A DNA stretch of 64,000 nt from Physcia stellaris (lineage: Eukaryota > Ascomycota > Lecanoromycetes > Caliciales > Physciaceae), in assembly GCA_018902385.1 (NCBI GenBank), contig JABSSW010000066.1, positions 1 through 64,000 on the forward strand, in the 5' to 3' direction. Position 1 is the stretch's first letter. Each line of letters starts with the position of its first letter. The translations under genes were made by a program, and so were the position numbers. Below, piece after piece: positions 33,951-46,354 of the stretch. The notes beneath the pieces were generated by a model. It saw nothing but the letters and a program-made list of their open reading frames with translations, had not been told where the DNA came from and made no database searches.

Positions 33951-36900
33951 GTCTTCTGACTTGTCGCCATCTTTCTTCCTTTTGGCTAATTGGCTTTTCC
34001 AAAGGTTGTTCGCTTGCTCGGCATTTACATTGGGAAACACCAAGTCAAAAACCTCGGAGAACCAGCTGGCTGCATGGCCGTCAATTCCTTCTTTGATGTT
34101 CTGTTACACCGTGTCAGCATTGGCTTCGTGAGGTGATGGTTCCTTGAGACTTACTTCAGGTAGCTCAAGCCAGTCCGACATGTTGTCCAAAGGAAAAATT
34201 ATTGTTTTCGCACCAGCCCGTCGTGCAGCCACAGTCTTCTCCCGCAAGCCGCCGATGCGGAGGACTTTACCGGTCACGGTAAGTTCACCGGTCATTGCAA
34301 TGCTAGGATCTAACGGCTTATCCAGCGCCAGCGATAGCAGCGAGGTAGCCATGGTGATTCCAGCAGAAGGGCCTATACCATTAGAACTAGCGCGGCCTAT
34401 ATTATGGCTATCTACTTACCGTCTTTCTGAACAGCACCCTCAGGACAGTGTAGATGCAACCTGGCCTTCTCAAAGAACTTGTTCTCTGGATACATACGAG
34501 CCATTACCGACTTTGCAAACGAGTAGGCTATGGTAGTAGATTCTTTCATCACGTTCTTCAGATTTCCGGTTCTCTCCAGTCCTGGTCGGGAAGTTGCGCT
34601 CAGTGCGGTCTCCAGGATTGACTCAACATACAACGCTGCGCCTCCCATGCTGGTCCAAGCAAGACCCATTGCCACGCCAGGCGGTGTGGTCTCGTAGAGG
34701 CGGTCTGAGGTGAATACAGGGGGGCCTACATAATCTTTGAGACTGTCTCTGTCGATGTTTATATGCACATCATTAGGAACATGAAGACTCTTCCGAGGAA
34801 TCTCCGTTGTTTCCTTTTCAATCGTCCCTGGGGTTTCTTTCACGTCGCTCTCGTCCTTCCTCGATTCTTCGAGAGCCGCCTTGCCGGCTTCTGTTAATGC
34901 CTTGTCCTCGGAGAGTACGTCTTCGCCTACGTCCCGGATTATGTTCAAAGCTGACTTGCGATAGACTTTTTCGATCTGCTTCTTCAGGTTTCGAACTCCA
35001 CTTTCACGACAGTACGACTTGATCAGCTCTTCCATGGCCCCCTTTTCAAGGATGACGTCTACTTCCTTGAGTCCACTTAGCTCTTTGGCGGCCGGCGCCA
35101 GGTAACGTTCCGCGATTGCCATCTTCTCATCAGCAACATATCCAGACAGTTCAATCATTTCCATACGGTCCAGTAGCGGACGAGGTATAGTATCGGTCAT
35201 GTTGGCGGTGCACACAAAGAGAACTTTGGAAAGATCTACAGGGACGTCCATGTAATGATCGAGAAAAGAGTTGTTTTGCTCAGGATCAAGTAATTCAAGT
35301 AATGCCGAGGACGGATCGCCCTGGTGCCCTCTTCCAATCTTGTCGACCTCATCAATGAGAATTAATGGATTCTCCGTTTGACACTTCTTGAGTGCTTGGA
35401 TGATGCGCCCCGGTAGAGCACCCACATATGTACGTCGATGACCTTTGATCTCAGCGACATCTGTCAGACCTCCTACACTGAATCTGTAATACTGCCGATT
35501 GAGAGCTCGAGCAATTGACTTTCCTATGCTTGTTTTGCCCACCCCGGGAGGACCGACGAAACACAGAATCTTGCCTTCTACCGTCCCGCGCAGTTTTCCG
35601 ACTGCGATGAACTCTAAGATTCGGTCTTTCACGTCCTTCAAGCCATGGTGATCCTCGTCCAAGACTGTCATGGCGTTCTTGATCCCAAAATTTTCTGCAC
35701 TTTGTTGACCCCAGGGAACTTGTGTAAGCCAATCAAGATAATTGCGCGTGACATTGAATTCCGAAGCCGCAGGCTCAAGGTGCGCCAGCTTGTTCAATTC
35801 CTCGTCGAAAACCTTCTTCACAACGTCCGGCATCGCGAGCTTGTTGGCCTTTTCTCGAAACTTCTCAACCATTTTATCCTTACCGTCAGACTCGATCCCC
35901 AGCTCTCGACGGATGCCCTTCATCTGCTCCAACAACCAATATTCGCGCTGCCGCTTCTGTATCTTGCTCTCTACGTCTTTCGAAATCTTGTTCTGTAATT
36001 GTGCATTCATCAGTTCCTTCTTCAATACCTCTAGAGCCTTTCTCAATCGCTCTTCAATATTCATGGTCTCAAGCACTTCCTGGAGCTCTCTGACTTCACC
36101 GGCGGAGACTGCAGCTGCAAAATCAGCGAGTTTGCCTGGTTCGTCTAATATGTTACCAGCTGATTGACTCATCGAAAATGTAGATATCTGATCGCGAAAT
36201 AGATGATTTAATTGCGCAACATCTTTGAAAACATTGACAAGTTCACTGGTGACTGCTTTGATCAGAGGACTCTTCTTGTCATGTTGCTCTTCGACCAGAT
36301 TCTCAACATCGACCAGACTGACATCGTAATTTCGCAGAAACGAGGTCGGCTCATACGCCTGGATCTCTTTCGACTTTGGTGGCGCATTTGCCTCTTCGAA
36401 GCTTGCAACGACATCACCGGATTTATCGGCAGACCCTTGATCTTTTAAGGAATTTGGCACTGGCCCTGCTTCGATGATGGGAGTATCAGAAGCAGGAGTT
36501 GAGTTCTCTAGCTTGTTTTGGTGTGGTGGTATTAATCTAGACATCTTGATTCTTCTATGTGGATACAGAACTGCCGTAAGACTGTTTTCTTCCCCATTGA
36601 CTGGGAAGGCGCTAGTGACTTGAGCAAAAACACCAACATCATGGACATCGTCAACATTCTCGATGACATCCTTGTCAGAGCCTTCGTCTTTGAATAGGAA
36701 TGCACCAACGTACGGCTGCCCTCTCCTCATCATTTCTTGGATGGCAGACGACACATTTGGATCTCGAATAGTTATAGCCTTATAGAAGCCTGGAAACAAC
36801 GGTCGTTTTGCGATCGGTATGGCCATCACTTGAGGATACACATCCGGAACAGATGGTTTCTGAATCGCCCGTTCTGTAGAAAGTCTACGTCCAGGTTTCT

Positions 36901-37354
36901 TTCCTCCATCTCCGCCACTGGACCCAGAATCGCCTGAACTACCAGCTCCGGTACTTCCAGTTGCATTACCGCCACTCCTTGACCCTGCAGAACCGGGTGA
37001 CGGTGTGTCGGAGTTCTTCTTCGCTTCAGCCGCATCATCCACATCCACTGCAGCTCGTGATGATTTATCCTGCTCTTCTATTGTGGCCTTGGTCTCCTCG
37101 GTGGTTGGTACGGGCTCGGGGATATCATCAGTTGGTGGCTCTTTCCTCCTTGGGAGCGAGGTACATATGTAGCGGCGGAGCCGTAAAGTTGGTTGTCGGC
37201 CGACTCTGTCTGGGGCAACGAGCAGACGGTGACCACAATACGTGCGGTATGCTCGAGCATTCTGGTGGGGATGTGGAAAGTTGTTACGGAGCGCGGACCT
37301 CCATGGAAACGCTCGGGCACAAAGCATGCTCTGGATTCGGAAGGTAGGAGACAC
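33942..37354 (-). CDS. PIM1: Mitochondrial Lon protease (PIM1)
   Basis: Three exons, complement of 33942-34100, 34155-34372 and 34420-37354, give 1,103 residues. An Arg-rich N-terminus (alternative starts at residues 1 and 10) fits a mitochondrial presequence. A Gly/Ser-rich low-complexity linker follows, then the LON substrate-binding domain (starting near [14 protein letters not shown]), the AAA+ module with Walker [10 protein letters not shown] (about 601-609) and Walker B ILIDEVDK (about 665), and the serine peptidase domain. The catalytic dyad is intact: Ser981 in DGPSAGI and Lys1024 in GGLREKT, 43 residues apart as in bacterial Lon. The enzyme degrades misfolded matrix proteins. Both introns are near the 3' end, and the first splits the codon for the Gly of DGPSAG. 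Confidence 0.96.
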
Positions 37355-37955
37355 TCGGTGAAGTAATCACTGGGAATGATTTATGGCGAAACATGGAAAG
37401 GCACGATTAGCAAGGGTGGTGGCGACTCCAATGTTCAGCTCAGGAAACTAAGAACTACCTTAATAGGCACAACATCTTAAACGTACAATCCTGCCGATGA
37501 CGGGTAGAGTTGTACGATTGTACCTTAGAGTAAGGTACGTGACGAGGTACGGAGACCTACACCATAAGTCCTGTCGAGAGGGTTAGGGTCATCGTTCCGA
37601 CTTCCGAGCATAGATATACTCAACCCTAACCCAGGAGACAGGATTAATCCTGTGGTTTGACTGACTGATTGATCACTAAGCACTCGGAACCGGCCTTAAG
37701 GACCCGTTATGCGACTATATGACTATGATCGTGACTGCTTTTCTGTAATACAATGATTTATGCTATTCATACTATTAGAAAATTTCTCTTTAAACATCAT
37801 GATTTTCAATATTTTTTTCAATCGAATTCGTTTCACGACATTCGATTTAATGTTTATAATTCTTTTTTTCTTTTCGTATGTCGTGAACGTTTCGTGTAAT
37901 TCGTACGAAAGTTTGTTTTATCGTGCATTCTTGTATTTGTAATATCGAAATCTTC
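37355..37955. other. Lon promoter region and hypermutated flank of the Gypsy element
   Basis: The first 400 bp are GC-normal and hold the Lon promoter, with several short GTAC-containing inverted repeats (37510-37560). From about 37760 the DNA turns AT-rich with CpC/CpT depletion, although the LTR only begins at 37956. About 195 bp of unique or older repeat flank is therefore mutated too. Confidence 0.6.
37951..37955. repeat. Target-site duplication, left copy (tcttc)
   Basis: tcttc precedes the 5' LTR and ttttc follows the 3' LTR at 48159-48163. The single difference is C versus T before T, the same context as the LTR mutations. Confidence 0.65.
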
Positions 37956-38139
37956 TGTTATGACACAAGATCAGATTGAATGATCTGAAATTAGATCGAA
38001 TATTCTTGAGCAAAGATTCTGTCGTCGTCTCATACTAAATGAATGATGATCAAACAACTGACTCGCAATTACTGTACATAAATTGACATTCTGTCGTTCA
38101 TAATTTCTAAATCAATCAATTCACACTTTACGCATAACA
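37956..38139 (+). repeat. 5' LTR of Gypsy element
   Basis: 184-bp LTR with terminal inverted TGTTATG/CATAACA. It differs from the 3' LTR at 13 sites, all transitions. The sequence after it (TTGATAACATC) could be a mutated initiator tRNA-Met primer-binding site (TGGTAGC-like), but that is a guess. Confidence 0.9.
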
Positions 38140-38990
38140 ATTGATAACATCATTCAAACGATGATTTGTACGTAAACAAAACGACATCATTTTTTGTTTT
38201 TTAACGTATCGATTTTCGAACAGTTTTGTATTTTGTACGCAAATCATCTGTTCATCAATATTTTTTCGTTGTCGTTGTCGAAAATTTTATTGCTCGCTCG
38301 ATTCGACGTGTCGATCGAAATCAATCATCAATAACAAACATTTAATTGAAAATGAAAATTTCAATCAAATTTTTTCAATTTTTTACAACTTTCAGCAAAA
38401 ACGATTGATTTTTCATTCAAATATTCAAAGCATTTCGATCTTTCGTAAAAATTCGCATTGTCATCGTTCAATGACGACGCATTTGAATGTCAATTCATCA
38501 TCGAATTTTTGTTTGATTCGAGCAACTCAATTCAACGATTTTATTTGTTTTTCATCAACAAATAACTTGCTCAACAAGTCTTGAAAATTTCAATTTGCTT
38601 TTTTTTTCTTGTTTTGTTTATCATCATTTTATTTCAAATTTCAATACGACACATCATTTTCATTTAAGTCATTTTGATTGTTTTCACATCACAAATCATT
38701 CGCATTGCGTTTGAATTATTCGATTATATCGATACAATTAATTCAATTTATTTTGTCAATACATTTGCAAAAATTATTGTGAACAATATCGTAATTAATT
38801 GTTTTAAATCAACATCGTTGTCAGTTATTAATCATTCAATTTCGACAAACATTGTTTATTCAACAAAATGAATCGTCGACAAAATTCGTTTTCGCAAAGA
38901 TTTTAAAGTTTTCGTGATCGTTATCGAAACGTATCGAAACAATCAATCATTTTTCGATCGAATTAATGATCGAATTACGTCATTCATTTT

Positions 38991-39072
38991 GGTAATCGAT
39001 ATTCACATTTATCACTTCGATAGACACATCTGCAGATTCGATATACACATCTTCAAAGCTTTAATTCTCGAA
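38991..39072 (+). repeat. Left terminal inverted repeat of MULE
   Basis: Matches the reverse complement of 41679-41760. Over about 82 bp there are nine transition differences and one transversion. All nine transitions are C/T before T, or G/A after A or G. Confidence 0.85.
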
Positions 39073-39794
39073 TAATGTTCGAATTCTTCATCCGAAAGTC
39101 TGCAAAGTTTCTACTCGTCATATCATGTTGCAAAGATCTCGGATTCGAACGATTCAACATTCATTGAAAGCTGTCTTATTTACAGAAAATGAGAGCCATT
39201 TAATATGATGAAACGATCATTTTTTCTGAATTTATTAATACATTCAATCATTTTTGTCTTTTTTGTCATTATGTTTGTCGTCGTGAAACTTCTCGTCATT
39301 GCTTTCGAGATTTTCGAAGTCGTCGTCGTTTTTTTCGTTTTTTTCGTTATCGCTAGATATCTCGATAGAATGATCGATGATTTTGCTCTTGATCGCAATC
39401 GTATTTTCATCTCGTTCTTCGCGATCGCGATTTTCACGATTTTCGCGATTTTTTTTTTTTTTTCGAGATTTTCGTTCGGTCGTAATTTTTCTTCACGTGT
39501 AATCATCTTGATTCGTTTGTAACGAGTTTTCATTGTCTGTTTCACGATTTCGAAGTTCGAAACGTCACGTTTCGTAAATTTGACGACTTTTTTCAATTTT
39601 TGTCATTGTATTTTTCTTGTTTTGCGATTCACGAAATTTTTTTTTGATTTCATTTTTTTCGACTCGTTGACGTTTAAAAAATCATCTATTTCAAATATCG
39701 AGTCTGAATCAAAAAAAAACGCGAACGACGAAATGCGATTGTTGCGATCATGAAAAATATCGTCGAATTCAGAAAATCGTCATCGAACATTTGT

Positions 39795-40943
39795 TCAATG
39801 TCGTCGATTGATAGAATGACATTGACGTTGTGCTTGAAACGACAAAAACATCAATAGAATCGAAAGTGAAATCGTCGAAAAAAAAAAATCAAAAACGAAG
39901 CGAATTTCTTGAATCTTCAATGAAAATGTACGTTTTTCAAAAATAGTCTTTTTGACGTCTGAATGATGATTTGAATGATGTGAACACACGAAAAATTCAT
40001 GATTTTGATAAATGCATGATTGCGATTGCAATGAATGTTTCTTTGATTGCTTTTCGATCTTTTTGACGAATCTATATTGTTTCTGTATTTTTTGCAATGC
40101 GTAAAATGAAATTCGATTTATTAAATTGCGCATTAAATCACGTGATAAATTCATTGCAATCTTGTTTTTGATTTGATTCAATCGATGTTCGTAATTTTTC
40201 ATTTGATTCGAAATAAGAATTTCTAAACGATTTACAACGATCATGAAATCATTCGTAAAGAACTTCAGCATGTGCTTCAATACGCGATGATCGTTTTTCA
40301 CTCGCGAGATGATGAAAATGTTGAAATGAAATATCTCGTTGATTTTGTATTTGCAGAATCGACTGCGTCATGATGTCATTCAAATATTTTTCACATATTG
40401 TACGTTTTTGATGTGCTCGTTTCGAAATTTACGAACGAATTTCTTGTATGTCGCATTGTATTCGATTCTGATGTGAGCGTAAACGACTCGATATCAATAA
40501 ATTAAAAATTTCTTTCAGTTTTTTTGCGTGCGAAAGAACGATTTGCAATTCTTGAAAGCACGTTTTTGTTGATATGTCAAATGCATAAAAAATTGAAAAC
40601 GTTAAAATATTGAGCTTTGAAAACGTTCATCAAAACGAAATTTCTGTTAATAACAACAACAACGAAATTTTTCAAATCGAATGATTTGTATAAGAATTTG
40701 ATTTGCTTCAATGATTCAAACGAAATTCTTTTTTTCTTTTTTCTCAATGAAAGCGAAACCGATATAAAAATTCGTACTCAATAAAATGTGATTCATGACA
40801 ACAAACATCGACATGTCGTATTTATTGATTTTGTACGTGCAATGAATGACGAGAATCTCGAAATTTTTGCACAAAATTTTCTTGATGTGCTTGTTGACGA
40901 AAAACAACTTTTTGATTCGTTTGATCTCGTTCTCGAACAACAT
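39795..40943 (-). pseudogene. Decayed MULE transposase
   Basis: The piece at 40943-40716 has LVIHCTYKINKYDMSM and a following FYIGFAF, the pattern around the first catalytic residue of Mutator-like transposases (normally an Asp where His now stands). The piece at 40301-39795 has a helical region rich in Arg/Lys/Glu and then CIYQNHEFFVCSHHS, like a SWIM zinc finger near the transposase C-terminus. A further N-terminal piece lies at 41652-41326. No Gly, Pro or Trp remains. It is not functional. Confidence 0.75.
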
Positions 40944-41678
40944 TTTCGTGAATCAGTTATTTCGATTCAAAATCATTAACAGTGTCTGCGTAATATTGTA
41001 TTTTTTTAATCGTAATTGTTTGATTTTCTTTTTCGCATTGTAAATATTCTGAAGTTGAAACAAAATGTTGAAATTCTGCTTGCGAAATTTGATTCAGATT
41101 TCGTAAAAAATAAAATTTTCGATCGATTAATTTCAACATACAGACATTTGCGAACACATATTTGAATCGATATCAATTGCGATGTTTCGAAACATTTTTT
41201 CGATCAATTCATTGTGACGATCGCATCGAATGCGTAAATATTTTGATGTTTGAATGATTATGTGTTGCGATTTTGACAATTATTTTTCATTTTTCATTGT
41301 CAAATAACGATTTCAAAATCATTTTTCAAAAACAGACAATTTTGATAATGTTGACGTTTTTGATTTTTTTGTTTTCGCGTTTTTTGTATGTGATGTTTCG
41401 ATCGCAAATCAATTCGATGTAATTGAATTGTTTCGTGATTTTGATTTTTTTGAAACGTCGTTTGAAAATGTCGAATTCGTGTTTTTTTACGTTGCGTTGA
41501 AACATATTCACAACGATTTTATAAAAATCAAATATGTAAAAATTATTATAATCGAAATCAAAATTAACGTCGTCGATCGATTCAAAAATCGAAAAACTGT
41601 TTTCGACTATGACGAAATAAATGAGTGAATAAAATTTTCGATGTTTTGACAAATTTCTCGAAAATAAACAATAGAGTT

Positions 41679-41760
41679 ATCTAAAATTAAGATTCTGAAA
41701 ATGTGTATATCGAATCTGCAGATGTGTCTATCGAAATGATAGATGTGAATATCGATTATC
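41679..41760 (-). repeat. Right terminal inverted repeat of MULE
   Basis: Inverted partner of 38991-39072. Identical blocks include cgatagacacatctgcag (in left orientation). It is directly followed by the TTCATTTT target copy at 41761-41768. Confidence 0.85.
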
Positions 41761-43279
41761 TTCATTTTTGATTTAAAATCGACGATTGCAAAATTTTTTT
41801 GATATTTTTTACGTTCATTTTTCGAAAAATTTACGTCGTAAATTTCAAGTCATTTCGTCGACGTCGTTTTTTCAACGACGAAACAGCATTATAATCTCGC
41901 TGAATATTATTTTTCGAAACACAAAAAATATCGAATTTATTTTCGCATTCAATTCAAATATAACGAACGAAAATAACAATTGACAAAACACGAAATTCAC
42001 GCAACAACAATGACAAATTTTTCAGACATTGATTACAAATGTTCGAAACGATGTTCAGACAAAATTTTAAAAATTCGTCGAATCATCAAATTCAATCGAA
42101 TTTTTTGACAATGATGATGACGTCAAATGAAATGTTCAAAAAACGAATTTCTTTGATTCGTGATACGAGAAAAAAAAACGTTATCACAAACAATTCGATC
42201 GAACATTCGAACAAAAATACATATTTTCGAAATGTTCATTTTTACATTGAAAAAATCAAAAATATGACGTTGTTCAAAAATGTCGACGTGATTCGAACAA
42301 ATTTTTATAATTGCATGCGTGATCACGCGTTACGTTGATACACAAAAATAATTAACGATGATCAAAAACGATTGATCAAATTCGAAAATGACGTAAAAAA
42401 ATGAAAACGTTTGTTGTTAAAACGATAAAAAAAATCGTCATCAACAACGTTGACAATCATCACGAAAAAAAAATACACGATGAAAAATGTTCGTCGACAT
42501 CGCGAATTATTCGATTTCGTTGAAATTATAATCAAAAAAATTAAATCGACAATGATGTCAATTTACTCGCAACTGTATTTAATTTACAATGAGTTGAAAT
42601 TGAAATTTCGACGAAACTTGATCAAATCGACAAAAAAATTACAATGAATGAATTTTTTCAACAATTTGATGATAAAAAAAAATATGATGAAACATCGAAA
42701 ATCGATATCGATTTTATCATTCGCTCGAAAACGAGCGTCGTTTTCAACTCATTTATCGTTTTCAGTTATCAGTTTTGTCAACATCATTCGATTCGTATAA
42801 TATTTTTTTTGTTATCAATGAACGTGTAAATTACGAAAATTTCAATGAATTTTTTCGCAATTTCGTCAAATTCAATATTCGACATCGTATCAATTTGAAA
42901 AACAAAATAACGTTTACATTTCTCAACAACGTTTATATCAATCAAATTATTCAAATCGACAGCAATCGACACAAAATATGCAAAAACGTTCATACGAAAA
43001 TCAACAATATCGATTTCAACAAACGCAACAAGACGAAACTCAAAAAAATCGAAACACGTTCGATTCGCGATTTCAGTATTCGCAATTTTTACGTTTGAGT
43101 AATTATTTTGTTGATTTTTCAACATCATTTTCGTTTTCGTCAAAACAAAATATTTATTTCAATCAAAATGAAACGTTTAATCAAGATGAAACATCATATC
43201 GACGAACGTATTTTGCGAAAAAAAAAAAACAAAAAACAATTATTCAATCGATGAAAAAAATTATCAAAATAATTACAAC

Positions 43280-43618
43280 ATGAATACTGAAAACGCGTCA
43301 AAAATATTTATGATAAATGATGAATATCATGACGAAAAACATTTCGAAATTCAAAAATTTAATGAAAATTATGTGATTCATGAATCATTCGAATATTTTG
43401 TGAATATTTCAATCAAACAAACAAAAATTTATTCATGCAAACGTTGTCAATCGAAATTTTATTTTAATAACAAGTTTCATCGACATTTGCGTTCGTGTCA
43501 AACAATTTCGATTAAATTTGACACATCGTCGACGAAAAATGCTCATAATTATCAGACATTTATCATACAATCAAATGTCAAAACAAATACACGATTCAAT
43601 TTCGAATTTCGTTCGTAA
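43280..43618 (+). pseudogene. Gypsy Gag-region C2H2 zinc finger remnant
   Basis: A 112-residue frame contains YSCKRCQSKFYFNNKFHRH, a C-x2-C-x12-H finger like that in the young LTR element at 10835-12121. It sits where Gag/nucleocapsid ends, just upstream of the protease. Gly, Pro and Trp are absent. Confidence 0.65.
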
Positions 43619-43630
43619 CGTTACGTCACG

Positions 43631-43939
43631 ATGAAAACAAACATAAAACAATTTTTCATTGATATGTGCGTCGATATCGAATGCGATGCATTTTTAATCG
43701 ATCGTAAATTTTTGATGCAAAAAATATTTGATTATAAAATACATGCGCGACAAATTATGAAATTTTTCAAAATTCGCGACATTGAAAACGTCATTGTAAT
43801 CACGACGAATCATATTTCACTAATTTTTCGAATTTTCGAAATTTCGATTATTGACGAAAATGCGATCGTCACGTTCATTCGGCAAATTTACATAATGAAA
43901 AAATTGAAAACAAAGATTTTTTTGACAATGATATATTGA
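43631..43939 (+). pseudogene. Gypsy aspartic protease remnant
   Basis: The frame begins near MCVDIECDAFLIDRKFL, the position of the catalytic Asp-Thr-Gly, now Asp-Ile-Glu. It ends with KTKIFLTMIY, where a Leu-Gly-Met-Asp motif is usual. The catalytic Gly has been lost by GG mutation. Confidence 0.65.
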
Positions 43940-44699
43940 ATTCAAAACGAATGAGTATAAATGTAAACAAGCAAATTGTTATCATCGAAAATTGCAAAAC
44001 ATTAAAATACAATTCAATGTCATCAATGCAAATTCACAAATCAAACGCGTGATTCGTGTCAGCGAAATTATTAAAATTTCAATTAAATCAATTTTTACGA
44101 TTTTTTTCAAATTACGTGAAAAAAATAATTTATTTATTGAACGCGATTTTATGTTCACGTTTTCGCGAATTGAACGTTTAAATCAAAATGAAAACGTATT
44201 TTTTCATATCATTGATGTTCATACAAAAATGATTCAAACGAACAACGTCAACTTTGAAAATATTTACATTTTCAAAAATACGCGTTTGAAACTCGTACAA
44301 AAATACGAAAAGAAAAATGTTATTTAGCTAATTCGAAATACGCTCATTTAATTGTTAATGCTCATAAATTTGTTTTTAAAAATTGATTCAAACAAACATT
44401 GAAATTTAATGTTTCGATCATGACAATTGACGCGATTATGACGATTAATTATGAAAATTTGCACGATGCGATCGCGACTAATTTCGTCGTTTCAAATTTG
44501 ATCAATTTTTCAATCAATTCTGCAAACAATTTTAACAATTTTATTCTGTCAAATGTTAATATTAATGCGAAAGAAATATTGTCTGTTGAAATTATCGTTT
44601 ACGATGACGTTAACGCTCGAATTAAGTTTGCAAACGTTGCGTTGAGTTATTCAAAACTGTGAAACGACAATCAATTTACGATGAAAATTTCGAAAAATG

Positions 44700-45480
44700 A
44701 ATGAATATCAATCGAATTGAAATTTGACGTCAAAATCGAAACAACAAAAATGTATTCGCTTGATTTCGCAGACAAAAAATTTGTAAACGAAACTTTTGAC
44801 AAGTTACATGCACAAAATCGCATGAAATACATCAATCAATTCATTTCGCATGATTATTCTGTTTTCGCGATATGAAAAACAATATTTGAATCAAATGATT
44901 CAAAACGCAAAAATCGAATCGTCGTCGACATACGCGAATTAAACAAAATTATCATCATCGATTTTTATTCAATGTTTTTTCAATTTGACATTATTGCAAT
45001 CGTCGTCGAATGCAAATTCATTTTCGTTTTCGACGCGACGAGTTTTTTTCATCAATAATTGATAAAATTTGCAAACAGACATAAATTTATCGTCGTTTCA
45101 CATAAAAAACAAAAACAATTTAACGTCGCAATGATGAAATTCAAAAATTTTTCATCATACGTACAACGACGAATCGACGTTATTTTTCGAGATTTTCGCG
45201 AATTTGCTCGTGTTTACGTAAATGATATTGTTGTTTTTTCAATATTTTTGAAGAACATATGACTCATTTACATTCGATATTCGAACGATTGAATATTTAT
45301 GAAATTAATTTGTCGTCGAAAAATCATTTTTCGACTATTTTACGATCGCATTTCTTGATCAAAAAATTGACGTTTTTGATTTCACTATCGCAATCGATAA
45401 GTTGAAAACAATAATCAAATTGAATTTTTTTATATTTTCAAAAATTTGAAAATCTATCTAGATTTTACAGAATGATTACG
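44700..45480 (+). pseudogene. Gypsy reverse transcriptase remnant
   Basis: In one mostly continuous frame, interrupted by TGA and other stops, are FDVKIETTKMYSLD, RIVVDIRELNKI, FVFDATSFFHQ, RHKFIVVSHKKQ and VYVNDIVVFS (45213-45242). The last is the polymerase YxDD box with the first Asp changed to Asn (GTA AAT GAT), matching a G-to-A change after A. Upstream 43992-44327 carries the linker from protease to reverse transcriptase. Confidence 0.8.
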
Positions 45481-45485
45481 AAATT

Positions 45486-46140
45486 TTGTCGCGTTTTATG
45501 TTCAAAAACGAACGCGTTATAACGTCGCAAAACTTTATTTTTACGACAATCATTTTTCAACAAAAACATCATTCGCAAAATTTATTCGCAAAAATCGTAA
45601 TGAACAATTTTTCAATTGAAAAATTAAAATCATATCGACTATTGCAAAAAACTTTTAACAAAATTTCATTTTTGATACATTTCAATTTCGATCGAAAATT
45701 GTACATCGACATCGACGCGTCTAAACGACGCGAATTCGACGCGATAATTTATCATTTCAAAACAAACAATAATTCAGACAAATTCAAACGTAACGATATC
45801 GAATTCATTCTATTTTTAAATCGAATGTTGAACGAAATCGAAATCAAATATTGATTTATCGAATTCGAAATGTGTGACTTAGTATGAATTGTCAGAAAAA
45901 TTCGACATATGATAAAAACAATCAAAAATATTATTGTTGTGTTCACGAATCATGTCGTCAATATTTTCATCGTTAAGCAAATCACGATGAATTCGAACAA
46001 CATCGATAAATTCAATTTTCGTTTTGTTCGTGTTTCAATTTATTTGTCACAATTTAAATTGAAAATGAAATATAAATCAAAAAAAAATCATGTTGTTTCG
46101 AATGCGTTATCAAAATTAACGTTTGAAAATGAACAAATCG
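45486..46140 (+). pseudogene. Gypsy RNase H remnant
   Basis: HFNFDRKLYIDIDASKRREF is the RNase H first-Asp region. VFTNHVVNIFI (about 45950) is the 'TDH' strand, and HVVSNALSKL (about 46095) is the KADALSR-like end. All Gly and Pro are missing. Confidence 0.75.
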
Positions 46141-46354
46141 ACAAAAATTCAAAAAATAAATTTGATTTGAACACATATCATGACGAAATAATCGATTTTT
46201 CGAATAATTTCGATTGTTACGTTTTTCAAAACACACTCATCGCAATGTCGAAAACTTTAAAAAAAAAATCAAAAATCAATATAAAAAAAAACATGACGAA
46301 ATATGATCGAAATGTTAAAATCGTTAACGATTCGAATGCAAAAAAAAACAAAAA

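Larger units (their letters stand above)
38991..41760 (-). mobile_element. MULE-like DNA transposon nested in the Gypsy element
   Basis: Inverted repeats of at least 64 bp (38991-39072 and 41679-41760), reading gg/gataatcgatattcac inward, bound a 2,770-bp element. It is flanked by an 8-bp direct repeat TTCATTTT (38983-38990 and 41761-41768). Minus-strand remnants match a Mutator-like transposase with a SWIM-type zinc finger. MULEs usually make 8-11-bp duplications, so the 8-bp repeat fits. It is heavily CpC/CpT-depleted, so it was inserted before or during mutation of the host element. Confidence 0.85.

Noticed and set aside
39180-39596. Minus-strand ORF of 138 residues, Lys/Thr/Arg-rich
   Set aside because: It lies inside the MULE and overlaps an equally long plus-strand frame; composition is explained by the mutation bias.
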